A stretch of DNA of 64,000 nucleotides from Paenibacillus sp. NAIST15-1 (GCF_001894745.1 NZ_BBYF01000017.1:1-64000); one strand, 5' to 3'; counted from the first letter of the stretch, positions 1 through 11,452 are shown. Translations and numbers: made by a program. The notes: generated from the letters alone by a model not told the origin.

Positions 1-3000
1 TTACAGAACACCATGACGCGCTGCGAATGGTGTTCACGCCTGCAGCGGATGGCAGTTATACTGCTTGGAACCGTGCCGTGAATGAAGGGGAAAGTTACGG
101 CTTGGAAGTCTTCGACTTCCGGCAAGAACAGATTCGGAAAAACGGTCGGCAGGGTACCGATTTACAGGAAGGACGGGAAGAGCTGGAGGAGCCGTCGTGG
201 AGTCGGTTAGTGGAAGCGAAGGCTCGCGAGCTGCATTCCGGCATCTCCTTAGAGACCGGTCCGCTCGTAAAGCTGGGCTTATTCCAATGCGGTGATGGCG
301 ATCATTTGCTCATCGTGATTCACCATCTCGTAATTGACGGTATATCCTGGCGGATCTTGCTGGAAGACCTCGCCACGGCGTACGAGCAGGTTGTACAAGG
401 GCGGGACATTCGTCTTCCGTTGAAAACCGATTCGTTCCAACTCTGGTCGCAACAACTGACTGCTTATGCTTCAAGTCCGGCTATGGAGGCGGAACGTGAA
501 TATTGGAGTCAGATGACGGGACGGGAGCAAAGACCATTGCCGAAGGATTACGATCAAGGCGGAGACACGGTCGAAAACAGCGCAACGTTTACCTTGCAAT
601 GGTCGCGGCGCGAAACGCAGCAGTTATTAACGCAAGCGAACCGGGCATACGGGACGGAGATTAACGATCTGCTGCTGACCGCACTGGGAATGGCGATTCA
701 AGAATGGACGGGCAGTGAGCAGGTTGCCGTCATGTTGGAAGGGCACGGCAGGGAATCCATCCTGCCGGATGTGGACGTAAGCCGGACGGTAGGCTGGTTC
801 ACGAGTGCGTATCCGGTCATGCTTGACATGCAAGCGGATCTGGATCTGCCGCGGTGCATCAAGCTGGTCAAGGAAACGCTGCGAAGCATTCCGCATAAAG
901 GCGTCGGGTACGGCATTTTGTGCTATCTGTCCCCATCGCGGGAGGATAGTATCCGGACGTTGGCGCCTGAGATCTCGTTTAATTACTTGGGGCAGTTCGA
1001 TCAGGACTTGCAGAGCAGCGCGCTTCAAATGTCTTCGCTTTCGTCCGGGGATGCGGCAAGCCGCAGGCAAAAAAGGGCAGCCACACTCGAATTTAACGGC
1101 ATGATCGCCGAAGGAACATTGACATTGAATCTGAGCTATAGCGCCGAGCAATATCGCAAAAAAACGATGCAGCAGTTGGGCAAACGGCTAAAGCATCATT
1201 TGCAGGAAGTGATTCGTCACTGCGCAGCAAAAGAATGCATAGAACTGACGCCTAGCGACGTGATGCAGCCAGACATGACGATTGAGGAACTAGAAGCGCT
1301 AGTACAGCGGAATCGTCACATCGGGGACATCGAGAATGTATATGCTTTGACGCCTATGCAGCAGGGAATGCTGTTCCACAGCCGTCTAGATCCTCAGGCG
1401 GGGGCTTATGTGAACCAAATGCTCATTTCGCTGCAGGGAGAACTGGATCTAATCGCATTGGAACGAAGCTGGAATAGGGTCATCCAGCGGCATGCGGTAC
1501 TGCGGACGAGCGTAGATAGCGGTTGGCGCGATCAGCCGCTGCAGGTGGTCTATCGAAGCCGTACCTTGAAGATTGATTATTCCGACCTATCGATGAAGAG
1601 TGCGGCGGAACAAGAGCAGGCGTTGGGCTTACTCAAGGAAGAAGACCGCAAGAAAGGATTTGCGGTAGAGGCGGACGGCTTGATGCGTGTAGCGGTCGTG
1701 CGTACGGGACTGGAGACGCACCAGCTGCTGTGGAGCTTCCACCATATTCTGATGGATGGATGGTGCTTGCCGATCGTGGTCAAGGAAGTCCTTGAAGTGT
1801 ACGCGGCCTTGTGCAAGGGAGAGCAGCCGCAATTGCTGCGAGTGAGCGAGTATAGCGAATATATACGCTGGCTGTCCGAACAGGACGCTCAAACGGCATC
1901 GAACTATTGGACAGACTTGCTTGGGGGCTTCGATCAAGCGGCAGAGCTACCGAGACGGCAGCGCCAAGTACAGGGATATGAAGCAAGGCGGGTGACCTGT
2001 TCATTGGATCGGAAGCGAACTGAACGGATCAGCCAAGCAGCACGAGAGCAGGGAGTGACGGTAAATACCCTGCTGCAGACGGCATGGGGACTGCTGCTGC
2101 ACAAATACAGCGGGACAAGCGACGCGGTATTCGGCAGCGTGGTGTCCGGCAGACCGGCAAATCTTCCTGGTGTGGAAGGAATGATCGGGCTGTTCATCAA
2201 TACGATTCCGGTTCGGGTGAAGTGCGAGCCGGGAGACACAGTAGCCCAAGTGTTGCAAAGAAATCAGGAGCAAGCGCTGGCGTCCCAAGCTTACGACTAT
2301 TATCCGCTGCATGAAATTCAAGCTCAAAGTTCGAAAAATCGAGAGCTGTTCCATCACATTCTGATATTCGAAAACTACCCGGTGGAGGAGCAGGCAGCAT
2401 CACTTGGAGATGCGGCTGGACTGAACATTACGGCAGTTCAAGCAGAGGAACAAACCAACTATGACCTGAATGTGATGATTATGCCTGGGGAAGAGCTGAC
2501 GCTTCATTTTGACTTCAATGCGCAGGTGTACGAACGAGATGGAATGGAGCGTTTGCAAAGACATTTACTGCAAATCACAGAACAGATTGCAGCGGACTCA
2601 AGCATTCCGGTACAGGAGCTGGAACTGCTGACAGCGGCTGAGAGAGAACAACTGCTCGTGCAGTTCAATGATACAAAGGCAGCGATTCCGGAAGAGGCAA
2701 GCATTCCTTCGTTGTTCGAGCGGCAGGCAGCACAGACGCCGGATCAACTGGCTGTCGTATGTGCAGACCAGCGGCTGACTTACCGGGAGCTGGAGGAGCA
2801 GGCGAACCGCATTGCCCAATGGCTGCAGGCTCATGGCATAACGGAGGGAGATCATGTAGGCGTGCTGATAAATCGTTCGCCGCAGCTCATCGCAGGGCTG
2901 TTAGGAATCCTAAAAGCCGGGGCCGCGTACGTTCCAATTGACCCAATTCTTCCTAAGGAGCGTATGGAGGCGATAATCCGGGATTCCGGGATGAAGGCAA

Positions 3001-6000
3001 TGCTTACCGATGCAGGATATGCGAAGACATTATCTGTCTTGCAAGATACATCGCTATGTTATTCATTACTTGTGGACGACCATAAACTGCTGGAAGAATA
3101 TCCTGCCGAGCCCGTTGGCGTGGAAATAAAACCATCCGGCAGCGCATACGTCATCTATACCTCTGGTACGACTGGCACGCCGAAAGGGGTCGTTGTGGAG
3201 CATCGAAACGTGGTGAATTTCATCACGGGGATGATCCGCGAGCTTCCGTTCGGGAAGCATGCTTCGATGCTGTGCGTAACGACGGTGTCCTTCGACATCT
3301 TCGCCGCAGAGAGCTGGGTGCCGCTGAGCTGCGGCATGCAGATCGTCCTCGCAAGCGAGGAAGCGCAGCAGGATCCAGCCGTACTGGGAGAACTGTTGAC
3401 TCAGCATCCGGTGCAGATGATGCAGATGACGCCTTCGCGTCTCATGCTGCTGCTCGGTAATGCACGGAGCGCGGCGCAGCTGCGGAGCGTCAAGACGCTG
3501 TTGGTAGGCGGGGAGGCCTTCCCTTCCAACTTGTATCGACAGTTGAAGAAGCATACGGATGCGACGCTGTACAACATGTACGGGCCGACAGAAACGACCG
3601 TGTGGTCCACGTTCGACCGCTTGGACGGGGAGGAGCGAATCAGCATCGGACGGCCGATGGCGAATACGCAGGTATATGTGCTGAACGAGGAGCTTCAACC
3701 GCAGCCGATTGGTGTGGCAGGAGAGCTCTGTATTGGTGGTGCGGGCGTCGCACGCGGATATTGGGCGCGACCAGAGCTGACGGCCGAGAAATTTGTTGAC
3801 AATCCGTTCGTCTCTGGAGAACGTCTGTACCGGACCGGGGATTTGGCGCGCTGGTTGCCAGCCGGGCGGCTGGAGCATCTGGGACGTATCGACCATCAGG
3901 TGAAGATTCGGGGATACCGGATTGAACTAGGCGAAATCGAAGCCAGCCTGCTGCGTATTCCGGGCGTAAGCGAAGCCGTCGTAACTGTTGTAGAAACGAA
4001 AGAGGAAAAAGATCATGCGGAGGAATTATGCGCCTATATAACAGGTGCAAGGGATGAGCAAATGCTTGCGGCAGTCGAGATCCGCGCCGCCTTGGCTGAA
4101 TCTTTGCCATCGTACATGATTCCATCGTACTTCGTGCAGCTGGAGGAGCTTCCGCTGACACCGAATGGCAAGGTGGATCGCCGGGCACTGCCGAAACCAT
4201 CGGGAAGTGGAACGGCAGCGGAATATACAGCGCCGCGAACCAACGCTGAGGCGAAGCTGGCGCAGTTGTGGCAGGAGGTACTGGGCGTTGAACGCGTAGG
4301 CATTCATGACAATTTCTTCGAGCTGGGCGGACATTCATTGAAGGCGATGACGCTCGTATCAAAGATTCACCAGTTGCTCGGAATAGAACTGCCGTTAAGA
4401 CAGTTGTTCCTTTCGCCAACGGTCGAAGGGCTGGCGGCTGCGCTGGAAGATGTGGAAGGAAGCGCGATGTATCAAGCATTGACTCCGGCAGGAGAACAAG
4501 AACATTACCCGCTGTCATCGTCCCAAAAACGGCTCTATTTCCTGCATCAATTAGAAGGAGCCGAGCTTAGCTACAACATGCCAGTGGCGCTGCGGCTTGA
4601 AGGAAAACTGGAACGGGTACAGCTTGAAGCAGCGCTGCATGCGCTCATTGCCCGTCACGAATCGCTACGCACTTCGTTTGCTATCATAGATGGCGAGCCG
4701 ATACAGCAGGTACAAGACAAATGGAGCTTCTCTGTATCTTATGAGGAAGCGGAGGAAAGCGACGTCGAGAAGCTCATCCAGGCATTCCTTCGCCCGTTTG
4801 ACCTAAGCGAAGCGCCACTACTGCGCGCAACCGTGTTGCGACTTGGTGAAATGCAGCACTTGCTGTTGATGGATATGCACCATATCATCTCGGACGGTGC
4901 GTCAATGAATATTTTGGTGACTGAATTTGTGAAGCTGTACGCGGGCGAAGCGCTGGATCCGTTAAAGCTGCAATACAAAGATTACGCCGTATGGCAGGAG
5001 AAGTACGCGCTTAGCGATGCTTACCGGGAGCAGGAACAATACTGGCTCGATCATTTCACGGGCGAACTACCGACTTTGCAGCTGCCAACCGATTTCACGC
5101 GTCCCGCTTTGCGCAGTTTTGCAGGCGACCGAGTTGATTTTAAGCTGGAGAAACCATTGTCGGAAGCGATCCAGCGGCTGGCACTGAACCAAGGGGTTAC
5201 CGTCTATATGGTATTCTTGGCGGCATACAGTACCCTGCTGTCCCGCTTGTCTGGCAACGAGGAGATTATTGTTGGCTCGCCGGTAGCCGGACGCCCGCAT
5301 GCGGATCTCGCAGGTATGATGGGGATGTTTGTCAATACGCTGGCTTTGCGCACATTCCCTTCCGAACAAAAAGCATTTGCCGAATACCTTGAGGAAATCA
5401 AGCAAACGTCGCTTGATGCCTTTGAACATGGCGAGTATCACTTTGAGGAATTAGTTGACCAAGTTGTCATCCAGCGTGATTTGAGCCGCAATCCGATCTT
5501 CGATGTGATATTCATGCTTCAAAATGCCGAAACCTTACAGCAGGATCTTTCGGATTTGAAAGTCGATTCTTATCCGCTTGCCGATACGCAGGCCAAGTTT
5601 GACCTCAGCTTAATGGTATCCGAGAGCGAGGCTGGCTACTACGGATCATTGGAGTTCGCTACCGCCTTGTTCACGCGGGAAACGATAGAACGATGGGCTG
5701 GTCATTTGACGGAGCTATTGAATCATGTGACGTCTGAGCCGGATACGACTCTCGGTGAAGTTAGATTAATGAGGGGAGACGATGAGCTCAATCAACTGAT
5801 GGCATACAGCGGCTTGCCTATCCAAACCAAGCCTCGAACGACGACGATTGATCGGCGATTTGAGGAAATAGCCGGCCTATATCCGGATCGGACGGCCATT
5901 GTAAGCGGTGATCGGCATCTCACTTATGCGGAGCTGTGGATACAAGCGAGTCTTGTTGCCGCTAGACTGCGGAGAGAAGGAATGCAGCCGCGGGCAGCCG

Positions 6001-9000
6001 TTGCCATTCTGGCGGAACGCTCAATCGAATTCGTCGTTGCGGTACTGGGAATATTGCAGGCGGGTGGAGTGTATGTGCCGCTGGATCCGGACGCGCCTGA
6101 GGAGCGTGGCCTGTATATCTTGGGCGATTGCGGAGCGGAATTCCTGTTGGCTGCACAAAAACGAACAGTTCCGGCGTCTTATCCGGGAACGGTCATCACA
6201 CTTGATAATGGAGATCTTCAGGATCAAGCTTTAGTAGCGCTAGAGGATTTGGAACGTTTGGAGCTTGAAGAAGCGCATGACTGTGGTTCTGATGAGCCGG
6301 CCTACATTCTATATACCTCGGGCACCACGGGGAGACCAAAGGGAGTGCTGGTAACGCACGGAAATGTACTTCATCTGGTGAATAACAATGGGTATGTTCC
6401 TTTCCATGACAATCATCGCTTCGCACAGACTGGTTCGGTAAGCTTTGATGCGGCTACGTTTGAAATTTTCGGAGCACTCCTGCACGGTGGATCCTTGCAT
6501 CCGGTTGAGAAAGACGTGCTGCTGGACGCGCGTCGAATAGGGGCGTTTTTGACGGAGCAAAGGATTACGGTTCTGTTCTTGACGACATCTCTCTTCCATC
6601 ATCTATCCGATGAGGATGCGGCTCTGTTTGCCAGCGTACAGCACCTGATTATTGGCGGGGAGGCTCTTTCGCCGAAGCATGCTTACGCTGTGAAGATGGC
6701 ATGTCCAAAGCTTATGATCTGGAACGGTTATGGACCTACCGAGAACACGACATTCTCGACTGCATTTGCAATCGAGGATGTCCATAGCAAAAACAACATT
6801 CCGATCGGCCGGCCGATTGAGGGGACGACAGCCTATGTATTAAGCACGGAGGGTCAGCTGCTCCCAGTCGGGGTGCCTGGGGAATTGTGTCTTGGGGGCG
6901 AAGGCGTAGCTGCAGGGTATTGGAATCTGCCGGAGCTTACACATGAGAAATTCATGCCGGATCCATTTATTGCAGGCGGAAGAATGTACAGAACTGGGGA
7001 TTTGGTGCGCTGGCTCTCGGACGGAACGCTCGAATATTTGGGAAGAATCGATCAGCAAGTCAAAATACGCGGCTATCGGATTGAACCTGGCGAAATTGAG
7101 GCACGACTCCTGCTTCATGCCGATATTCGCCAAGCGGCGGTCGTAACTTGGGCAGAGCCGGCTGGAAGCGAGGTTTTGTGCGCTTATTACGTAAGCAGCA
7201 AGCGCCTGGAACCAGCTGAATTGAGACATCACCTTAGCGTCGCTTTGCCTGAATATATGGTTCCTGCGCATTTCATGCATTTGTTGGAACTTCCGCTTAC
7301 GAGAAATGGCAAGCTTGATCGCATGGCGCTGCCCGAGCCAGAAAAGAATGCGGTATCGGACAGTGCGTTCCTGCCGCCGCAGACAGTAACGGAGATTAGG
7401 CTTGCGATGCTATGGCAGGATGTATTAGGGGTACAGCGGGTAGGTCTGAACGACAATTTCTTTGAACTAGGAGGCCAATCTTTACGAGCAATGACGCTGG
7501 TTTCACGGATTCATCAACAGCTGCATGCACAAATCAAGCTGCACGATGTATTCCAGGCGCCTACGCTTGAACGGATGAGCCAAATTATCGAATCATCGGC
7601 GGGCTCACCGTATGAAGATTTGATTCCTGTACCAAATCAAGATTACTATCCGTTATCCTCTGCCCAGAAACGGATGTATGTATTGCAGCAGCTTCAAGGA
7701 GAAGAACAGGCTTATAATATGCCGAACATTTTCCAATTGGAAGGGCCAGTTGATTTGGAGCGCATAAATGATGCGCTTCATGGCCTAATTAAGCGGCATG
7801 AGGTGCTGCGTACTTCATTTGAAATGGTGGAAGACAGTCCCGTTCAGCTCGTACATGATACGGTGGAATTCTCCGTTTCTTATACGGAGGCGAACGAAGA
7901 GGATGCAAGCCAGGCGATTCGCGAGTTTTACTTCCCATTTGATCTCACACGCGCTCCGCTGCTTCGCGTAGGACTGATACACTTGCAAGAGGAACAGCAC
8001 CTGCTGCTGTTCGACATGCATCACATCATTTCGGATGGCGTTTCGATGAGTATATTGATCAAGGAGTTCGGGAAGCTGTACTCCGGCGAGACTATGCCGT
8101 TCCCGCGCCTTCAATATAAAGATTACAGCACTTGGCAAAGCCGGTATGTGATGATGGAAGGTTACAAAAAACAGGAAGCGTATTGGTTGGGGAAATATAC
8201 GGGAGAGCTTCCGGTATTGGAATTGCCTCTAGACTACCCGAGACTGCCTGCACGCAGTTTTGCAGGAGACAGGGTGCATCTGGAATTGGATCTCCATCTT
8301 ACCGGAGAAATGACAAAACTAACGCAACATACAGGGACTACCTTCTACATGCTGCTATTGGCGGCATACAGTACGCTGCTGTCGCGTCTCAGCGGACAGG
8401 ACGATATCGTTGTCGGCTCGCCCACTGCTGGCAGGCCGCATGCAGATCTTGCTGATATGTTGGGCATGTTTGTAAATACACTAGCGCTGCGTACCAACCC
8501 GGCCGGCGAAAAAGAGTTTTTAAGCTATTTGCTGGAAGTAAAGGAAAACGCACTTGATGCGTTCGTCCATCAAGAGTATCCATTCGAAGAGCTGGTGGAA
8601 AAGGTTGTCAGTCGGCGGGATGTGAGCCGCAGTCCTCTATTTGATGTCATGCTTGTCCTGCAAAATATGGAGAAGGAGCAAATGGAGCTGGAACATGTCC
8701 GGTTGACCACCTATCCGTACGAAGGAATCGCTGCAAAGTTCGATCTCACGCTAACCGCCATTGAGCATGAAAAAGGGATGAGCCTTACTTTCACGTATGC
8801 TGCGGATCTGTTTGACCGTGCAACGATTGAACAATGGGCATCTTACTTTAAAGTGCTATTGGAATCGGCAGTATTGGATCCAAAGCAGCGGCTCGCGGAT
8901 TTGCCTTTGCTTGACGAAGAGGCGCGGCAGCGGATGCAAGCCTATACGCAAGGTGCATCAATGAATTGTTGTGATGAGCACACTTTGGATCAATGGTATG

Positions 9001-11429
9001 CAAAGCAAGCCAGAAGAACGCCTGATCGATACGCTGTCATTTGCGGTGAAAGCCGGATGACTTACAAGGAGTTGAATGAACAAGCCGACCGCCTCGCCGA
9101 GCTGTTGCTTGACAGGGGAGTAGGCCCGGATCGGATTGTCGGTCTCTTCCTGCCGCCATCTCCGGAATTAATCATCGGAATGCTCGCGATTTGGAAAGCC
9201 GGCGGTGCCTATCTTCCGATCGATCCTGAGGTGAATTCAGAGCGGTTGACATACATGCTGAAGGATTCGGAGACAGCCCTGCTGCTGACGATAAGCGAAT
9301 GGGAGTCCAGTCTGCATCTTCCGGTGGAGTGTCTGAGTTTGGATCGGCTTCCTGCAAAATCGTCGGGTGTCAGCAATGATAGGCTGAATGCAAGTCGCAG
9401 CTTGGACGATTTGGCATACGTCATTTATACATCGGGAAGTACAGGGACGCCAAAGGGCGTCAAAATTATGCATCGAAATGTGGCGGCTTATGCAACATGG
9501 TTTATCGAAGAAGCTGGCATTGTGGAGGAGGATCGTACGGCCCTTGTTTCCTCATTCGCCTTTGACCTGGGATATACGGCAGTATTTTCAGCTCTATTGT
9601 CCGGGACGGCGCTGCATTTGCCAGGTAAAGATACCTACATGGATCCGGAAAATTTGCTGGAGTACCTTATCCGGGAAAGAATCACTTACGTCAAAATGAC
9701 ACCGTCCCTGTTCGGTCTTCTTGTAAGAAGTCAGTGTTTTGCGGAGCATTCGGTTAACGACTATCTTCGTTTGGTCGTACTCGGCGGGGAGTCAATCAAC
9801 TGTGCAGATGTGGATCTGTTCTTTGCCAAGTATGAGTGTGCCGAAGTGATGCAGCATTATGGGCCGACGGAGACGACAATCGGTTCCATAGCAATGAAGA
9901 TGGATGTCGAACAGTTCCAAATTTTCCGGAACCGACCGGTATTAGGAAGACCGATTGCAGGCGAACAGGTTTTTATTGTCGACTCTAATGCAATACCAGT
10001 TCCGATGGGTGTTGTGGGGGAAATCGCAATTGGCGGACATGGAGTAAGCCGAGGCTATGTGAACCTGCCGGCTGAGACAGACAAGCGATTCGTGAGTCAA
10101 TCGATCGCTTCGAATCAGCGGTTGTACTTGACAAGTGATCGTGGCCGAGTACTGGCAAATGGTATGATCGAGTACTTAGGTCGCAGCGATCATCAAGTAA
10201 AAATCCGCGGTTACCGGGTTGAACTGGGAGAGATTGAAGCGCGGTTGAAGCAAATGGACAGGGTCACGGAGGTTGCTGTGTTGGCTATTCCGGATAGCCA
10301 GGGTATATTGGATTTGAGTGCATTTGTCGTGGCCGAAGGTCCAATCGACAAGGCAGAATTGTGGAAACAATTGCGTTTGCAGCTGCCTGACTATATGATT
10401 CCGTCTCGCTTCCATCAGCTTGAAAAGCTGCCGCTGACAGCCAACGGCAAGGTTGACCGTGCAACGCTGGCTAAGCATCAGATCTCGATGCCTGCAATTC
10501 AGCAGACTAAATATACGGCTCCTCGAAATTCACTGGAGCAAGCACTTGCCGATCTATGGCAGGAGGTATTGGGTATAGAACGTGTTGGAATTGAGGATGA
10601 TTTCTTCGAGATCGGCGGGCAGTCGTTGAGATTGATTCAGACAATTGGGAAGATTCGGCGAGAATTGAAGCTGGAAATTTCCCTTCGTGATGCCTTTGCC
10701 CATACGACCGTGGCAAAATTGGCGCAATATTTTGAAGCCCGGGGAAGTAAGGTTGAGGAACATATATGTTCGGTATGGAACCCGGATAACGAAGTATCCC
10801 TGTTCTGTTTCCCGCCAATTGTGGGGTATGGTCAGGTGTTCATGAAAATGGCGGAGGAACTGCAAGATGTTGCCGCGATTTACGCCTTTGACTTTATCGA
10901 AGCGGAAGATAGGATTCGCTATTATGCGAACCATATTCAGAAGTTACAGCCACAAGGAATGCTTCATTTGCTTGGCTACTCGGCAGGTGGAAATTTGGCT
11001 TTCGAAGTGGCCAAACAATTGGAGAGCGATGGGCGGGAAGTAGCTCATCTCATCATGCTAGACGCTTATCCGAGAAAGAACGTGCTCCAAGCTGCGGATC
11101 AGGCAGCGTATGTTGAGTCGCTGCAGGACGAAATTTCGCGTTTCATCGCTCATGTGCCTGAAGCAGACGGAGAGGAAGTACTTCAGAACATCGTCAAATA
11201 CAAGTCATGGGTTGACAGCGTGGCGACGACTGGAAGGACTCATGCCTGTATTCACTTGATTCGCTCGGAATATGCGGAAGAGCAGTCAACGCATAATTAC
11301 TGGGAGAACTGGACCTCTGGAGATCACAACCTGTATCAAGGAAGCGGGAAGCATGAAAAGATGCTGGAAGACGAGGATGCAAGCAGGAATGGAGCTATTA
11401 TCAGAACCATATTCCAGCGGGAAGTGTAA
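1..11429 (+). CDS. Non-ribosomal peptide synthetase, terminal subunit (5' end outside window)
   Basis: The frame is open from base 3, so the gene starts upstream; residue numbers count from the Met at base 27. Domains in order: epimerization (1-400; HHLVIDGISW, RTVGWFTSAYP), condensation of the kind that follows an E domain (435-870; HHILMDG), A1 (892-1390), T1 (DNFFELGGHS, Ser1437), C (from 1493; HHIISDG), A2 (1941-2435), T2 (Ser2485), C (from 2540), A3 (2987-3480), T3 (Ser3534) and a type I thioesterase (3590-3800; GYSAG with Ser3652, GDHN with His3767). Hand alignment to GrsA gives ten-residue codes DIAQLGMVWK (A1, closest to Gly), DAFFIGGTFK (A2, Val/Ile type) and DLTKVGHIGK (A3, the Asp code of surfactin synthetase). 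The peptide should therefore end D-Xaa-Gly?-Val/Ile-Asp and be released or cyclised by the TE. The domain calls are firm; the A1 substrate is a guess. Confidence 0.95.
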   Translation, partial: TEHHDALRMVFTPAADGSYTAWNRAVNEGESYGLEVFDFRQEQIRKNGRQGTDLQEGREELEEPSWSRLVEAKARELHSGISLETGPLVKLGLFQCGDGDHLLIVIHHLVIDGISWRILLEDLATAYEQVVQGRDIRLPLKTDSFQLWSQQLTAYASSPAMEAEREYWSQMTGREQRPLPKDYDQGGDTVENSATFTLQWSRRETQQLLTQANRAYGTEINDLLLTALGMAIQEWTGSEQVAVMLEGHGRESILPDVDVSRTVGWFTSAYPVMLDMQADLDLPRCIKLVKETLRSIPHKGVGYGILCYLSPSREDSIRTLAPEISFNYLGQFDQDLQSSALQMSSLSSGDAASRRQKRAATLEFNGMIAEGTLTLNLSYSAEQYRKKTMQQLGKRLKHHLQEVIRHCAAKECIELTPSDVMQPDMTIEELEALVQRNRHIGDIENVYALTPMQQGMLFHSRLDPQAGAYVNQMLISLQGELDLIALERSWNRVIQRHAVLRTSVDSGWRDQPLQVVYRSRTLKIDYSDLSMKSAAEQEQALGLLKEEDRKKGFAVEADGLMRVAVVRTGLETHQLLWSFHHILMDGWCLPIVVKEVLEVYAALCKGEQPQLLRVSEYSEYIRWLSEQDAQTASNYWTDLLGGFDQAAELPRRQRQVQGYEARRVTCSLDRKRTERISQAAREQGVTVNTLLQTAWGLLLHKYSGTSDAVFGSVVSGRPANLPGVEGMIGLFINTIPVRVKCEPGDTVAQVLQRNQEQALASQAYDYYPLHEIQAQSSKNRELFHHILIFENYPVEEQAASLGDAAGLNITAVQAEEQTNYDLNVMIMPGEELTLHFDFNAQVYERDGMERLQRHLLQITEQIAADSSIPVQELELLTAAEREQLLVQFNDTKAAIPEEASIPSLFERQAAQTPDQLAVVCADQRLTYRELEEQANRIAQWLQAHGITEGDHVGVLINRSPQLIAGLLGILKAGAAYVPIDPILPKERMEAIIRDSGMKAMLTDAGYAKTLSVLQDTSLCYSLLVDDHKLLEEYPAEPVGVEIKPSGSAYVIYTSGTTGTPKGVVVEHRNVVNFITGMIRELPFGKHASMLCVTTVSFDIFAAESWVPLSCGMQIVLASEEAQQDPAVLGELLTQHPVQMMQMTPSRLMLLLGNARSAAQLRSVKTLLVGGEAFPSNLYRQLKKHTDATLYNMYGPTETTVWSTFDRLDGEERISIGRPMANTQVYVLNEELQPQPIGVAGELCIGGAGVARGYWARPELTAEKFVDNPFVSGERLYRTGDLARWLPAGRLEHLGRIDHQVKIRGYRIELGEIEASLLRIPGVSEAVVTVVETKEEKDHAEELCAYITGARDEQMLAAVEIRAALAESLPSYMIPSYFVQLEELPLTPNGKVDRRALPKPSGSGTAAEYTAPRTNAEAKLAQLWQEVLGVERVGIHDNFFELGGHSLKAMTLVSKIHQLLGIELPLRQLFLSPTVEGLAAALEDVEGSAMYQALTPAGEQEHYPLSSSQKRLYFLHQLEGAELSYNMPVALRLEGKLERVQLEAALHALIARHESLRTSFAIIDGEPIQQVQDKWSFSVSYEEAEESDVEKLIQAFLRPFDLSEAPLLRATVLRLGEMQHLLLMDMHHIISDGASMNILVTEFVKLYAGEALDPLKLQYKDYAVWQEKYALSDAYREQEQYWLDHFTGELPTLQLPTDFTRPALRSFAGDRVDFKLEKPLSEAIQRLALNQGVTVYMVFLAAYSTLLSRLSGNEEIIVGSPVAGRPHADLAGMMGMFVNTLALRTFPSEQKAFAEYLEEIKQTSLDAFEHGEYHFEELVDQVVIQRDLSRNPIFDVIFMLQNAETLQQDLSDLKVDSYPLADTQAKFDLSLMVSESEAGYYGSLEFATALFTRETIERWAGHLTELLNHVTSEPDTTLGEVRLMRGDDELNQLMAYSGLPIQTKPRTTTIDRRFEEIAGLYPDRTAIVSGDRHLTYAELWIQASLVAARLRREGMQPRAAVAILAERSIEFVVAVLGILQAGGVYVPLDPDAPEERGLYILGDCGAEFLLAAQKRTVPASYPGTVITLDNGDLQDQALVALEDLERLELEEAHDCGSDEPAYILYTSGTTGRPKGVLVTHGNVLHLVNNNGYVPFHDNHRFAQTGSVSFDAATFEIFGALLHGGSLHPVEKDVLLDARRIGAFLTEQRITVLFLTTSLFHHLSDEDAALFASVQHLIIGGEALSPKHAYAVKMACPKLMIWNGYGPTENTTFSTAFAIEDVHSKNNIPIGRPIEGTTAYVLSTEGQLLPVGVPGELCLGGEGVAAGYWNLPELTHEKFMPDPFIAGGRMYRTGDLVRWLSDGTLEYLGRIDQQVKIRGYRIEPGEIEARLLLHADIRQAAVVTWAEPAGSEVLCAYYVSSKRLEPAELRHHLSVALPEYMVPAHFMHLLELPLTRNGKLDRMALPEPEKNAVSDSAFLPPQTVTEIRLAMLWQDVLGVQRVGLNDNFFELGGQSLRAMTLVSRIHQQLHAQIKLHDVFQAPTLERMSQIIESSAGSPYEDLIPVPNQDYYPLSSAQKRMYVLQQLQGEEQAYNMPNIFQLEGPVDLERINDALHGLIKRHEVLRTSFEMVEDSPVQLVHDTVEFSVSYTEANEEDASQAIREFYFPFDLTRAPLLRVGLIHLQEEQHLLLFDMHHIISDGVSMSILIKEFGKLYSGETMPFPRLQYKDYSTWQSRYVMMEGYKKQEAYWLGKYTGELPVLELPLDYPRLPARSFAGDRVHLELDLHLTGEMTKLTQHTGTTFYMLLLAAYSTLLSRLSGQDDIVVGSPTAGRPHADLADMLGMFVNTLALRTNPAGEKEFLSYLLEVKENALDAFVHQEYPFEELVEKVVSRRDVSRSPLFDVMLVLQNMEKEQMELEHVRLTTYPYEGIAAKFDLTLTAIEHEKGMSLTFTYAADLFDRATIEQWASYFKVLLESAVLDPKQRLADLPLLDEEARQRMQAYTQGASMNCCDEHTLDQWYAKQARRTPDRYAVICGESRMTYKELNEQADRLAELLLDRGVGPDRIVGLFLPPSPELIIGMLAIWKAGGAYLPIDPEVNSERLTYMLKDSETALLLTISEWESSLHLPVECLSLDRLPAKSSGVSNDRLNASRSLDDLAYVIYTSGSTGTPKGVKIMHRNVAAYATWFIEEAGIVEEDRTALVSSFAFDLGYTAVFSALLSGTALHLPGKDTYMDPENLLEYLIRERITYVKMTPSLFGLLVRSQCFAEHSVNDYLRLVVLGGESINCADVDLFFAKYECAEVMQHYGPTETTIGSIAMKMDVEQFQIFRNRPVLGRPIAGEQVFIVDSNAIPVPMGVVGEIAIGGHGVSRGYVNLPAETDKRFVSQSIASNQRLYLTSDRGRVLANGMIEYLGRSDHQVKIRGYRVELGEIEARLKQMDRVTEVAVLAIPDSQGILDLSAFVVAEGPIDKAELWKQLRLQLPDYMIPSRFHQLEKLPLTANGKVDRATLAKHQISMPAIQQTKYTAPRNSLEQALADLWQEVLGIERVGIEDDFFEIGGQSLRLIQTIGKIRRELKLEISLRDAFAHTTVAKLAQYFEARGSKVEEHICSVWNPDNEVSLFCFPPIVGYGQVFMKMAEELQDVAAIYAFDFIEAEDRIRYYANHIQKLQPQGMLHLLGYSAGGNLAFEVAKQLESDGREVAHLIMLDAYPRKNVLQAADQAAYVESLQDEISRFIAHVPEADGEEVLQNIVKYKSWVDSVATTGRTHACIHLIRSEYAEEQSTHNYWENWTSGDHNLYQGSGKHEKMLEDEDASRNGAIIRTIFQREV

Positions 11430-11452
11430 TGAAGAATAACGGTAAAGGTAGA

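Noticed and set aside
627-11382. Long antisense open frames opposite the NRPS
   Set aside because: They lack RBS and domain content and follow from the codon bias of the NRPS gene on the other strand.
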